A DNA stretch of 64,000 nt, from positions 1,709,728,889-1,709,792,888 of the forward strand of contig OY728125.1 in NCBI GenBank assembly GCA_963277665.1, written 5' to 3'. Below, piece after piece: positions 47,291 to 58,339 of the stretch. A program made the translations under genes and the position numbers. Below the pieces are notes generated by a model that was given only the letters and a program-made list of their open reading frames with translations, made no database searches and was not told the origin of the DNA. Numbering within the stretch: position 1 is the stretch's first letter; each line of letters starts with the position of its first letter. Source of the DNA: Viscum album. Taxonomy: Eukaryota > Streptophyta > Magnoliopsida > Santalales > Viscaceae.

Positions 47291-47640
47291 TACAATGTTT
47301 ATGTCATCTTATATAGTTTTAGATTTGTTTGATAAAGGTGATACTCATTATTTCATATCATTAATGTTAGTTGGCATATTTTTTTTATGTTCATAACTTA
47401 TTTCATTCGTAGTGGATATTTATTTTCCTTTGGGAAAGGTATGTATACATGGTTTTAGGTGTCATGCGTGTTGGGTGATGATAGCTGACATTGAGGTGGA
47501 GTGGGACTTATTAGTTATTGATCTTGACATCTTTGACAAGATTATCAGCATAGATTCCATGATCAATTTTAAGACCCTGATCGACTATTATCACCATTTT
47601 GTATAGTTATTTTCTACTGATGGGGTCAGTAATGTTTTTC
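47291..47640 (+). pseudogene. G3 protease remnant
   Basis: Reads IVLDLFDKGDTHYFISLMLV (family: V-L-F-D-T-G-A-T-H-S-F-I-S), then the open frame 47412-47606: MDIYFPLGKVCIHGFRCHACWVMI...LLVIDLDIFDKIISIDSMI. This matches the chromoviral S-T-P-L-G-K...V-C-R...D-L-x-x-L-D-M-x-x-F-D-V-I-L-G-M-D-W-L pattern. The active-site DTG is DKG. Confidence 0.7.
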
Positions 47641-48059
47641 TAGGAGATTGGGACTCTAGATTTCTAATAGTTGAACATGTTTTTCCATATTTTGTGGTAA
47701 TATCATGCTACATATCATATATGTTCATTGATACATTTGACCCTTGTTTGGGTGTTCAATTTCCTATAGTGGTTTGTGTGTACCCCATGGTCTTTCATGG
47801 TTATTTTTTGTGTTTACCACCCTAGATATAGGTTGATATTACTATAGAAATCCTCCCTAGTATGTCTCCCTTTTCAATGTCATCTTAACATATGGAACCT
47901 TCTATGTTGGTCAAACTTATGATCTAACATGAGGATATGTAGGATAAAGGATTTATTCATCCTATCATGTCACTATCATCTTTGTCTATCCTGTTTTTAA
48001 GAAGGTAGATGTGAGCCTGTGTTTATTTTATTATTTCTAAAAGTTGAATTAGGTAACCA

Positions 48060-48461
48060 TTAAAAAAATTATCTTTTTCCACAGATTAATGATCTCTTTG
48101 ATCAGCTGAGAGGGGATCATTTGTTTTCAATGATTGACCTGCAGTCGGGGTACCATCAGTTGATATTATAATAAGAGGATATACCTTGGATAGTATTTAG
48201 GAGTTTTATATGGGAATTTTTAGTTTCTAGTTAGGTCATTCAGTCTCACTGATGCTTATACATCTTTTATGGATTTGATGAACCAAATCATCCATCGTTT
48301 CTTAGAAACTTTTGTTATTGTTTTCATGGATGATATATTGGTGTATTCCAAGAGAGGTAAGGGGAATATGGAACATTTGGACATCATTATTTAAACATTG
48401 AGTGAATATCATATCTATGGTACGATTTCCAAATGTGAGTTTTGGATTCATGTAGTGATGT
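48060..48461 (+). pseudogene. G3 reverse transcriptase remnant, 5' part
   Basis: Reads [26 protein letters not shown] (family: I-D-D-L-F-D-Q-L-x-G-A-x-x-F-S-K-I-D-L-R-S-G-Y-H-Q), then shifted palm text, then ETFVIVFMDDILVYSKRGKG and CEFWIH. The catalytic FMDD (48323-48334) is intact. The frame is cut at 48461 by the LINE-like insertion and continues after 49708 with the expected next block. N-terminal RT text before 48060 (47640-48050) is poorly readable. Confidence 0.75.
48443..48461. repeat. Target-site duplication of LINE-like insert, left copy
   Basis: TGGATTCATGTAGTGATGT at 48443-48461 recurs at 49690-49708 with one mismatch (A/G at the fourth base); the last 15 bases are identical. Duplications of this length and variability are typical of target-primed reverse transcription and not of LTR integrases. 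Confidence 0.85.
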
Positions 48462-49689
48462 GAGAGCGCTCCTTTATGGCTCCCAAATCCCCTGGCTCTC
48501 AGTTCTCTCCCACTTTATCACTCTGGTAGGGATCCTTCTCCCCAATCTCATTTCCCTCATCCTTATATCCTTACGTTAGTATGGCTCTTCTAGGGTTTTA
48601 TCCCCCGATTCTCTCTCGTGGTTGGTCCGCTCAGGTCTGCTCTCTGGTTCAGTCCGCCTTTTCGGCTTCGGTGATGGCGCGATGGTTCTTCCTTCCCAGC
48701 TGCTTCTTCTGTGCTATGAACTCACAATCAACCACTCCATTCCAGGTCGGATTGGGAGAGTCAGATTCAATGAGTTTTTGGGCTTTAAAGTTCGGCATTC
48801 ATGGATCTCCTAGCGTCATCTTCTTCTTCTTTTAGGGTTTCGCCCCACCTTTTCCTCTTCTGTTCTTGTTCGTTTTCAGCTTCTTCCTGGTTTCTTCTTG
48901 TTTCTGTTTTTTAGGGGTTTCCCCCGGTTCCATTTATGGATTTGATTCCTTCCTTGATGTGTTCAGTATTTTTGGGAGTGTTTTGCGATGGGGTTGGTCT
49001 ACTGTTTTTTCTGCTGGTAGTCCAGTTGTTACCACTGCTCCGGTGATGGATTTCTTCATCCTCAACCATTCCTGGAGGTTTTTGCCGTTTTCTTCCTAAA
49101 AAAGTCTACTTCTTCTCTGATCTGGTTCCAAGGGTCCTCCTATCTCTCCGAGGTGGTCCTGCGAGGTGGTCATCAAGTTTCTTTGGGATGTGAATCTGAG
49201 CAGGCTTTGGGATGTTGACGGTGAAGACGTTTCGATCATTGATGGAGAGGTTGGGTTCATCTATGGTGATGATGATGATGGTGGCCTGGTGAAAGGGGTT
49301 GGAAAATCATTACTGTGTTGGGTTTCTGCGTTTAGGGGTGGATGTTGGAGAACCGGTCGATGGTGTTGTGTCGATGAGGGTGATGTCTTGGTTACTGTGA
49401 AGGTGTGATGGCCATGACAGTGATGCGATGTATGGATGGTGAAATGATGATGGCTCTAATGTGCGGTTTGAGGTCCCTATGATGTGGATTGAAGTGGGTG
49501 CCTGTGGTTCGATGCTGATTTTGGCGGTATATCTGTATTTTAGTTTTTAAATTTGAATGTTGTCATCATGAATTTTGAATGTGGTGTGGGGTGTGGATGA
49601 GGGATATGCATGACTATGTGAACTATGGATGCTTTGTTCGGTTCCCACTTTTCAAAAAGTGGCTTTTAATAAATTAAAAAAATGGATTG
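48462..49689 (+). mobile_element. LINE-like non-LTR retroelement or retrocopy, 1.2 kb, CpG-rich
   Basis: Flanked by a long target duplication and ending AATAAATTAAAAAAA before it, so it moved by target-primed reverse transcription in plus orientation. The 5' part has pyrimidine-rich, CpG-rich text with several TAGGGTTT telo-box-like motifs (near 48591, 48833, 48911), as in plant 5' untranslated leaders. Open frames of 60-85 codons (48581-48835, 48866-49099, 49166-49408) lack recognisable domains, and no endonuclease or RT is present. An 18-base hairpin (49645-49662, CCACTTTT/AAAAGTGG) precedes the tail. It may be a non-autonomous LINE derivative, a LINE with most of its body deleted, or a processed transcript copy. 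CpG richness contrasts with all surrounding DNA. Confidence 0.7.
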
Positions 49690-49708
49690 TGGGTTCATGT
49701 AGTGATGT

Positions 49709-49925
49709 ATCTGGGGCATGTGATATCTAAGATGGACATCTCTATAGATTCTGAAAAGTTACAAGTAGAAATTTAATGGTAGTAACCAGAAATGTGTTTT
49801 AGATCTAGGTCTTCTTAGTTTTTACTAGTTACTATAGATAGTTTGGTCATGACTTTTCTATGATCACATCATTGATGAAAAAGTTATCCCTTCATGGTTA
49901 AATTTTTAAATAGAATGACAAGTAT
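49709..49925 (+). pseudogene. G3 reverse transcriptase remnant, 3' part
   Basis: Directly after the second target-duplication copy the same frame continues with LGHVISKMDISIDSEKL (family: F-L-G-H-V-V-S-x-x-G-I-x-V-D-P-x-K), then shifted YRxFVxD and PLTK-like text. This shows that the DNA on both sides of the insert was once contiguous RT. Confidence 0.75.
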
Positions 49926-50570
49926 CAAATATATTTTTTGGAGTTGAAGGTGAGTTTTACTTCAGAACTACTATTTATTCATCTGGATTTGGGATATAGT
50001 TATGATTTTTTATGCTTTTGGTATATATTTTTGATGTGTCTTGATGAAAGGGAAATAAGTCGTAGACTATGGATCTCACTAGTTATGCCATCATGAGGAT
50101 CACTTTATGATACATTTTGATCATAATAGTATGAAATGTATGTTTACTCTGAGTTGTCTGAATTTATGATAGAGACACTGGGCATAGTATCTTCCTAAAA
50201 AATTATTGCTCATACCCCTAGGTAAGAGAATGTTTTTTCGATGTGTTGATAATAAAATTATTAAAACAAAACATGAAGGAATCGAACGAGTAGTGGAATC
50301 TGATGATTTTTTTGTTGAGTTGAACATGGAAGTGGAATCGGTTGGTGGAAATTTTTTTTGGCTTCAATTAAAGTCAAATCTTATTTGGATGAGTGATTTT
50401 TAATTGATCATGTGTCATACACAAAGTGCAAATGCTATAGTGAAAGACATTATAATGGGGATACCTTGGGAGAGTGTTCTTGGTCTCTATGTGAAGCTTT
50501 GTGCTCCCATAGTAGGTTGTTGTTCCATTTTTTCTATAGTTATAGTTGTTATGTAGTTGACACTTTTCCA
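49926..50570 (+). pseudogene. G3 RNase H remnant
   Basis: About 49910-50110 reads FLELKVSFTSELLFIHLDLG, then LDEREISRRLWISLVM, matching F-x-x-L-K-x-x-L-x-x-A-P-I-L...L-x-x-x-x-x-V-I-A-Y-x-S-R-x-L with heavy decay. The remaining part to 50570 could not be matched. Open frames at 50206-50403 and 50121-50327 (minus) are not convincing genes. Confidence 0.45.
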
Positions 50571-51516
50571 ATTTGTTTGTGCACCCTGGTACTAAGAAGG
50601 TGTATCATGATTTGGGACATCGGTATTTGTGGTAAGGGATGAGATGGTTGGTTATGGATTTCATATCATGGTGTCCCACTTTTTATATAATTAAGGTGGA
50701 ACACTCGATAATTGAGGGGTTTTTATTGCCCATAAACATTCCAATATGGATGTGGGATGAGATTTCTATGGATTTCATCCTTGGATTTCCATGGACTCAT
50801 ATTGGTAAGGATACAATTTGGGTGATCATGATTGAATCTTTAAATTGGAGTATTTACTACCTATCCAAATGGTGATGAAAGTGGAATATCTCGGGGACAT
50901 GAATGTCTAATAGATTGTGAAGCATCATGGGTTTCCCTCTACAGTTGTTTATGATAGGAATCTGAGGATCACAATTGGGTTCTATAATGGTTCTAATGAT
51001 GTAAAGAGTTCCTAAATTTAATTTATCAACTCTTAACATATGAAATAGGATTGAAAAACCAAGAGGTCTATCCATGTTCTAGAGGGTATGTCATAGGATT
51101 GTGTTCTTGATTTTGGGGTATCTTGGGAAATTAATTTTCCATTGGTTGAATTTTCCAACAACAATTATTATGAGGTTTTAATTAGGATTTTACCCACTGA
51201 GACCTTGTATGGTAATCCATGTATATCTCCCTCCTGTTGAGTAGAGTTGAGAGATTAGTCCTTCGTTGATCTCAATGTTTTCTGGGATATGAATTAGATG
51301 GTGTAGTTGATACAGAAGTGATTGATCATGGAACATAGTCATTATAAATCATATGTGGACCATCATCATGAGCCACTTGAGTTTTTGGTTGGTGATCAGT
51401 TCTTAATCACAGTTTCACCTCACTTGGGAAATCGTCGTGTGGGTATAAAGGGTAAGTTGGCCCTATGTTTTGGGGGGCCTTTTATATCATTATAATACCA
51501 GGCAAGGTGTCCTATC
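50571..51516 (+). pseudogene. G3 integrase remnant, truncated by G1 insertion
   Basis: Starts at the zinc-finger region with HPGTKKVYHDLGHRYLW (50582 on), then MDFISWCPTFYIIKVEHSI, then the core WMWDEISMDFILGFPWTHIGKDTIWVIMIESLNWS. This corresponds to W-x-x-I-x-M-D-F-V-x-G-L-P...[13 protein letters not shown]. The first catalytic D (MDF) is kept. Later text (51180-51510) includes a YEALYG-like piece and a GPFIS...RQGVLS-like piece of the GPF/Y module. The sequence ends at 51516 where the G1 LTR begins. Confidence 0.7.
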
Positions 51517-53099
51517 TGTAACACCCCAAGCTTCTACGATACGCTTCTCTTTGAATAATGCAATAGCATGTGTTGTACACAACATCGAGTTCTAAGACAC
51601 CACAACCAATCAAACTAGCCATTATGAATAGTAATACATACTTTTTGAAATTTTATAAATTTTATCTCTCAAAATGGACTTCATTTTTGGATTCTGAGTA
51701 TTGAATTTAGGCTAAGGTGAAATTTTTGTACTTTTCAGATAACTTTAATATTTTGATGAATAGTGAAAATTACTAAATTTTAATTAGAAACAACTTTTTT
51801 TAATCAAAATAATTAACAGTGATAAATTATGAATTTAAGTGGTTTAAAAGTATATTTAGAATATATTTTTACCATTTAATTCAATTTTGGTCATTGGACA
51901 TAATTTCACAATTAAACCGAACATAAAAAAGCATCAATATTTTGATAGTTATTATATCTTAAAAAACGCTTTTTGTTTTGACAGCGGGATTAATTTTAAA
52001 TTAATTTTTGCCACTGCTGTGTTTTGAATTTGGAAAAATGGATTCCATATTTTAAATCAGGATGTTCAAATTGTGTAAATAGGTAACTTTTATTTTTTGA
52101 CATTTTGAATAATTACTTCGGTAAATATTTTATTTACCATGGTTAAAGGGTAAATCCGGTAAATAAGGGTTAATAAATAATATTATAATAATAAAAAATT
52201 ACCCTAAAAAGTGTCCTAACTTTATTGGTTGATACATGTCCGACCAGTGGCATCTTTGGGTCGATTTGGGGACCCCATGGTGCCACTTGTAAGTGATAGG
52301 GACACTTTATTTTAATTAAGTTAAAATGAATACAAAAATGACATAAGCATATATCATTTAAGAAAAAAATTTTTACAAAGGGTTATATATGTTGGATTTT
52401 CGACTATAAATATTCCTTACAAATATAACAAGATTTCCTACATAATGGTATTTTATTTATTATTTTTAGACATTTAATAATGTAATTTATTTATGACATA
52501 ATGGTGATGTAGTAATTACCATAATAGTGAAAAATTAAAATGATTGATATTGTAGATACCCAAATAATTATAATATGAGACTTTTTATGAATTACACTAA
52601 TTTTATAGCTTAATATGACATGTCAGGAATTATTTAATTAACTTTGTTCGAAGTAATAATTCTGTTATGATTTTTACAAAAAAAAATTATTGAATAGTGT
52701 CAAAATTGACATAAAATAGTTTTTGAAACAAATATTTTATTATTAATTTATAGTAAATTACTAAAAATCTAAGGTTCGGCCAAGAGACTTATATAATGAT
52801 AGGTGTATCATTAATGGACCACTTGGGGGTCTATTGGATGTATATAGTATGTTTATTAACCATATAATATAAAACAACAAAGAGACATTGAAAAAGTGAA
52901 ACTAATTAACTAAGAGTTAATACTTAAAGATAAGGTTAGTATGATGACCCAAACCTGTCTAAATTCTATTGGTTGAGTGGTTTTCGACCTATAACCACCT
53001 TAAAATTTAAATAATCCACTTTGGTGCCACTAGAAACCTAATATGAATTTATTATAAAATAATATTTCTAGGTTTTCCAAAGGTGCCCCTCACCCCTCT

Positions 53100-53106
53100 T
53101 ATAAAA
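53100..53106 (+). promoter_or_regulatory. TATA box in G1 5' LTR
   Basis: TATAAAA within CTCTTATAAAAGGGC, followed about 30 bases later by a pyrimidine-rich CTCATTAACTCAC likely start region. The same box is at 61876-61882 in the 3' LTR (CTCTTATAAAAGGGA), so it is conserved between copies. Confidence 0.7.
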
Positions 53107-53448
53107 GGGCACTCCCCCTTCTCATTAACTCACACCTTAAAAGCCTTTTGGTTCGGTCAAAATCTACCCAAATACTCTATAAACTTCCATAACTTCATCC
53201 TAGAGGCCTTTCTTTAGTCATAAAGGCAACCTAAGAGCCCTTTTTATCTAATCAAAATGAATAACCCGAAGAAGAGGTAATGATTTCACCACCCTTTTCC
53301 AAGTTCCTTTCTCCTTCCACTTCTTCCTTATTTGTTATTACCATTCTAAAATAATAACTCCAGTAGAATATATATACTGTGATGTTATTATAAATATGGT
53401 ACAACCATATTCAGTATTCTATCCATCCTTTGAATAACATGTCACCAT

Positions 53449-53680
53449 ACGTGCGTACGTACGACTTACCGTCTCCACGTCGTGGTGTAATTGTTATTTA
53501 ATAAATTATTATTTGGATGGGTATAATAATGATGTGTAACTCAAGTAAATAATAAATATAACATGATAATAATTATGTATATATGATATACTATCCAATT
53601 ATATATTATTTTAATATCAAAAGAATGATATTGTCGCTCGTGCGTACGTAAGGACTACCATCTCCACGAACGCGATGAGA
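53449..53680 (+). promoter_or_regulatory. Duplicated CpG-rich motif in G1 5' LTR
   Basis: ACGTGCGTACGTACGACTTA with CCGTCTCCACGTCG (53449-53486) recurs as CGTGCGTACGTAAGGACTA with CCATCTCCACGAACGCG (53634-53680). Both also occur in the 3' LTR at 62225-62261 and 62410-62455. These are islands of dense CpG in otherwise AT-rich DNA, about 350-550 bp after the TATA box. Function unknown. Confidence 0.6.
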
Positions 53681-55280
53681 TTCATTCTCCATCGTATCCA
53701 TTCAAGTATAATTATCATTTGATGATTAATAATAGTATCTAAGGACTTTTTATAATTCTGGATATGATTAAGATTCAACCTATCCATGGAAAACACAGCT
53801 TATGTAACAAAACATATAAAAGAAAATGAGTAATTTAACACCTGAAACAACGATAATACTATGATATTATTAACAAATCAATGTTAAAAGATAATATATG
53901 ATATCATATTAATGTATATGATTATTGTATAATTTAATAACAATTATTTCACCATTATACAGGAGGTTAACCTACCCCAACCAAGGAAAAGTACAAGGTA
54001 AGGGTTTACTTCACAATCTCTTCATTATCCGAGGTTGTTTATAGGTAATAATCTTCTGGGATATCTTTATCATCCACATCCATGTTTCTTAAAAATGTAT
54101 TTCAAAACATTTTTACCATTTAATAGAATATGGGTTAAAGTCATTTATACCATTTTTTGACTTTTATTAATATTTTTATGAAGGAATCTTTCCGTCGTTT
54201 TCCAAACAAGGTTCTTTTTAACCTTTTCGACAGAATTAAGGTAAGAATGTTTTTTAACTTATACGGCGGGTGTGGCTATTTACCATCGAATCTTCCCTTA
54301 CAAGATTATAAGAATATTTTAAAATAAAATGTTTTATCTTATAACTATATGACTCTTAAATAATTTCAAAATAGAAATAGATATTTCTCTAAAAAAAGTT
54401 TTGATTTCATCTATGTCAACATCCTTTGATGGATTTTACGCTTATTTTTAGTTGATTTATTATACAAAACTTTTATATTGTATTAAAGGTTTTGTGATAT
54501 GTTTTACTATTGATGTGTTATTTTTATACCATTCATGGTTTATGGATGAATTATTTACATTTCGTATGCTATTTTTAATACGAATGTTTATGTTATGTAT
54601 AAACCATTTCATATGGGAATGCATTAGACTTAATATGTGACGGGTGGAGCCCACTATAGCTCCTCGATGCATCAGTAGGTCTAATGAGACAAACTAGTGT
54701 CTTGGAACAAGGACTTGGCAAAATCTTATTTGTAGTCTTGGCATGAGGCCTTGGCTATGTGGTTATGATAGTCTGACATTATGCATTCCATCATTATAAA
54801 AGTGGTTATTGATATTGCATGTGATTATTCGATTAGTAGAATATCCATGTGAATAAGTAAATGACATTATTTAATTTTATTTTTTCATACTATGTTGAAG
54901 ATCAAGTTCAAAAAGGCTTTTGTTTTAGTTATACATTTCCTTAAATGTTTATTCTTTTTTATGAATGTTTCCGCTATATTGTTATCCTTACTGGGAATTT
55001 GAGCTCACCCCTTTTCTATGTTTTATTTTTTCCAGGATGTGAAGAAGTAATTTATTAATGACCCACAGGGATAGTATGTGGGGATATGAGTGTGGACTAT
55101 GAAGAAAATATGTTGTTGTAGTTTTCATTTTTATGATGTAATGTAAGACTTATTAATATATCTAGTGTTTCTAAGGCTACTAAACCAATCGGTCTTTCGA
55201 TATTTGATCTGTCTTGTGATCATGCCAATGTTACGCAATAATGCACTGACTCCGGGTTACTGGGGTCGGGGCGTTACAGT

Positions 55281-55292
55281 TGGTATCATAGG
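55281..55292 (+). other. G1 primer-binding site (initiator Met-tRNA type)
   Basis: TGGTATCATAGG two bases after the LTR end; the first eight bases match TGGTATCAGAGC, the rest has drifted. Confidence 0.75.
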
Positions 55293-55779
55293 ATGTTTAG
55301 TACAAACCTTGGAAGATAGATTTAGACAAACTCTGATTAGAGCACATAGACCTAAGATTGACTTTGAGGATTAGTATAGAAGAACTTCCTACAATTTTGG
55401 TATTGTAGAGATTTTGTGAGTTTTCCGAGAAATACATCCCTATCTGGATACGAGTAGGTAGAGGCGGCTCTGGCACAGATGTACCTAGGGGTAAAATCTA
55501 AAAACACCACTTTGAGCTAGACTCGAATGGGAACTGGTGCACATAAATGGGCCTTACTGCACTCTTGGTTACGAAACTCCCGGGGGATATGCTTAGGATA
55601 ACTCTCATTTTCTTTACAAATCATTATGAAGGGTTTATGAGTATATACTTCCTCAAAGAAAACTTTTTTATGATTATGGATTATATCCATAAATAGTTCA
55701 ATTTATGTTAAGTGTTTTATAAGTATGTAATTATGTATTTTGATTCATAAACAGATCTAGTTTATGTTATTGTTTAGAA
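55293..55779 (+). other. G1 untranslated leader
   Basis: About 490 bp between the primer site and the gag ATG. No conserved motif seen beyond AT-rich text. Confidence 0.6.
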
Positions 55780-56813
55780 ATGGCTCCTAGTGGAAGAAAT
55801 GGAAACCGTATCAATGCACGCACTCCATGCAGGGATTTCCCTCCTGCTCAAGATAATTATAGTGGAGCTGGTGATGCAACTGGTGCCGATCATCTAATCA
55901 CCATACTGGGATAACTCACTCAGGTTATGAATAATAACCTTACCTGTATGGATCACCCTGATCCGCAGTGTGGAGGATCAATGTTAGATCGATTCATGAG
56001 GAAACAACCACCAACATTAAATGGGAGTACAAATCCCTTAGTAGCTGAGAAATGGATAAATTCCCTAGAGAAAATATTTCAGGCGTTGGGGAGTAGTGAA
56101 AGGGAAGAAGTTATCATGGCAGTTTACTGCCTCACTGGAGATGCTGATCAATGGTTGTCATTGATTCAAAACACGAAGTAAGATGATAAGTATCAAATAT
56201 GAAATGGAGGGAGTTCAACTATTTGTTTTTAGAGAAATACTTTCATCATGACCATCGAGCAGATATGGAAAGGCAATTTCTGAGTCTGAGACAAAAGGAG
56301 GATGAGAATGTCGTAAAGTATGAGTCTAACTTTACAAGTTATCAAGGTATGCTGGAGATTATATACGTAACCCAAGAAGTAAGATTGATTGTTTCTTTGA
56401 CGGGTTAAAACCATTTCTCCATCGAGCATTAGTGTCACAATCCTTCTCGTCATACGAAGACATTGTCTCATGTGCTATCAAGACAGAAAAGGAATTCTCT
56501 AAGTCTTATGACTTTAAAGAAAAGCAAGAGAAGAGGAGATATTCTGATAAATCTGGGAATGGAAATAAGGGGAAGAAGGGAAAGGTTGAATATACATCAT
56601 GTGGTAAATGTGGGAAGAAACACCCCGGTAATTGCTTGAAGGGAATGGGAATCTGTTACAAATGTGGTGAAAAAATCCCACCAAGATCATGATTGAAAAG
56701 TGAAGACGGAAGCTACCAATGTTCAGTGCTACAATTGCAGGGAGATGGGACATTATGCAAATGAATGTCCTAATCGTCAGGGGAACTTACCTCAGAAAAG
56801 GCCAAGGGATTAG
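55780..56813 (+). pseudogene. G1 gag remnant
   Basis: ATG at 55780 begins MAPSGRNGNRINARTP. A TAA at 55912 interrupts, then the same frame continues to 56181 with FMRKQPPTLNGSTNPLVAEK, WINSLEKIFQALG and YCLTGDADQWLSL, the retrotransposon gag core (F...P-P-x-F-x-G...P-x-x-A-x-x-W...A-x-x-W). Two frameshifts near 56190 and 56410 separate the QFLSLRQKEDENVVKYESNF block. Three zinc-knuckle-like units follow: CGKCGKKHPGNC, a truncated CYKCGEK, and a perfect CX2CX4HX4C (CYNCREMGHYANEC) at 56727-56768. The frame ends at a TAG at 56811. Gag packages the element RNA in cytoplasmic particles. Confidence 0.85.
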
Positions 56814-57236
56814 GGCCAAGCTTTTGCTGTCACTACTGCTGAGGTAGAAGCTCCAAAAGACGTGGTGGAAGGTAATTTAATGGTTTCCTCAAGTTTAGAA
56901 AATGCATTATTTGATTTTGGATCATCGCATTGTTTCATATCTTCCCAGTTTTCTAAGAAAATTAGATATTTCCAATTTGATTTAACAAGGGAGATGTCAG
57001 TTAAAACTCCTAAGGGAAGTATCATTGCAACAATGTTTTGTGAATCAGTCCCTATTAGAGCACATAAATGTTCTTTATTCACTGGTCTCATCGTCATACC
57101 TATGATTGAGTTTCATATAATCCTCGATATGGATTGGATTTCGGATTATGATGCAAAGATTTATTGTAAGAAGAAGGAGGTTACGATTTTTGATGATGAT
57201 GATAAGGAATACCTTATCTTTAGAGTAGAATCGTAA
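56814..57236 (+). pseudogene. G1 protease remnant (open frame 56862-57236)
   Basis: A 124-codon open frame carries LENALFDFGSSHCFISSQF, the aspartic protease active-site region (family: V-L-F-D-S-G-A-T-H-S-F-I-S), then MSVKTPKGSIIAT, and IEFHIILDMDWISDYDAKIYC (family: F-D-V-I-L-G-M-D-W-L). The catalytic DSG/DTG triplet reads DFG and the LGMDW glycine is D, so it should be inactive. In frame with the last gag zinc knuckle, which fits the usual gag-protease fusion. Confidence 0.85.
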
Positions 57237-58339
57237 CCACCTAATTCTTATCTAGATCCACCCCCAGTAGCTCAACTAAATTCAATTATTGGAGAAGAAG
57301 AGAATAAAATGACTCTGGCTGAGGGAAGGAATGTTCAAATAGAGGATTTACCTGTTGTGAAAGAATATATTGATGTATTTCTGGAAGATTTACCTGGACA
57401 TCCTCCAGAATGAGAAGTTGAGTTTTCCATTGATTTAATTCATGGATCAAGGCCTATATCGAAGACCCCTTATAGAATGGCCACTGTAGAATTAGTTGAA
57501 CTAAAGAAACAACTAGAGGAATTTATTAATAAGGGATTTATTCTCCCTAGTGTTTCTCCATGGTGAGCCCCTGTTCTTTTTGTTAAAAAGAAAGATGGAT
57601 CTATGAAGTTATGTATCGACTATAGGGAGATCAATGCTATAACAATAAAGAACAAGCATCCCCTGCCTCGCATTGATGATTTATTTGACCAAATGCATGG
57701 AGCTTAATAATTTTCAAAGATTTACCTTCGATCTGGATACCATCAGTTGTGTGTAAAGAAGAAGACATTTTGAAGACAGCATTTCGAACCAGGTACGGGC
57801 ATTATGAGTTTACTGTAATGCCTTTTGGATTGACTAATGAACCCTCTGTATTCATGGATCTGATGAATAGAGTTTTCAAGGAATATCTCGATGAATTTGT
57901 GGTGGTATTTATTGATGATATCTTTTTATACTCTAAAAGCTATGAATATCATGAAGGTCACTTGCGCATTATCCTGAAGACTCTGAGAAGACATGAATTA
58001 TATGGGAAGTTTAGCAAGTGTGAATTCTGGATTCATGAGATTTAATTTCTTGGACATATTGTCTCTAAAAATGGAATCTCTATTGATCCTTCTAAGACCA
58101 AGGAAATCCAAGAATGGCCATCACCAACAAGTATAACTGAGCTATGCAGTTTTATTGGTTTGGCAGGTTATTATCGACGTTTCGTCTAGAATTTTTCCCG
58201 ATTGGCTAACCCATTAATGAAGCTGACACGTAAAGGGGTTAAATTAGTTTGGAATAAAGAGTGTGAAGAATGTTTTGAATAACTGAAGAAAACATTAGTC
58301 AATTCTCCTATATTTACTCTACCATCGGGGAATGATGGG
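57237..58339 (+). pseudogene. G1 reverse transcriptase remnant
   Basis: Readable in order: [95 protein letters not shown]. The open frame 57749-58045 then gives [20 protein letters not shown] and [13 protein letters not shown], so the catalytic FIDD is intact. The connection follows with stops at 58043, 58187 and 58280 ([29 protein letters not shown]). One frameshift lies near 57700-57740. RT copies the element RNA to DNA. Confidence 0.88.

Larger units (their letters stand above)
46009..51516 (+). mobile_element. Older plus-strand Ty3/gypsy element body (G3), without visible LTRs
   Basis: Reads gag (46190 on), protease, RT, RNase H and integrase in plus orientation. It is interrupted by a LINE-like insert (48462-49689) and cut at 51516 by G1. 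Its left LTR is not adjacent: the G4 LTR ends about 180 bp before the gag ATG, so G4 appears to have inserted in the G3 leader. The right part would resume beyond G1, outside the window. This is the base layer of the nest. Confidence 0.7.
51517..55278 (+). repeat. G1 5' LTR (3762 bp)
   Basis: Bounded by TG...CA with 6-bp inverted tips. AT-rich, with a TATA box at 53100, a duplicated CpG-rich motif (53449-53486 and 53634-53680), and a set of consensus splice sites downstream of the TATA box. Colinear with 60290-64000. Small open frames (for example 54452-54640) also occur in the other copy but have no domain. Confidence 0.93.

Noticed and set aside
52780..52870. Possible small structured RNA in the G1 LTR (GGCCAAGAGACTTATAT region)
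   Set aside because: Conserved only because it is present in both LTR copies; no tRNA or snoRNA box features found.
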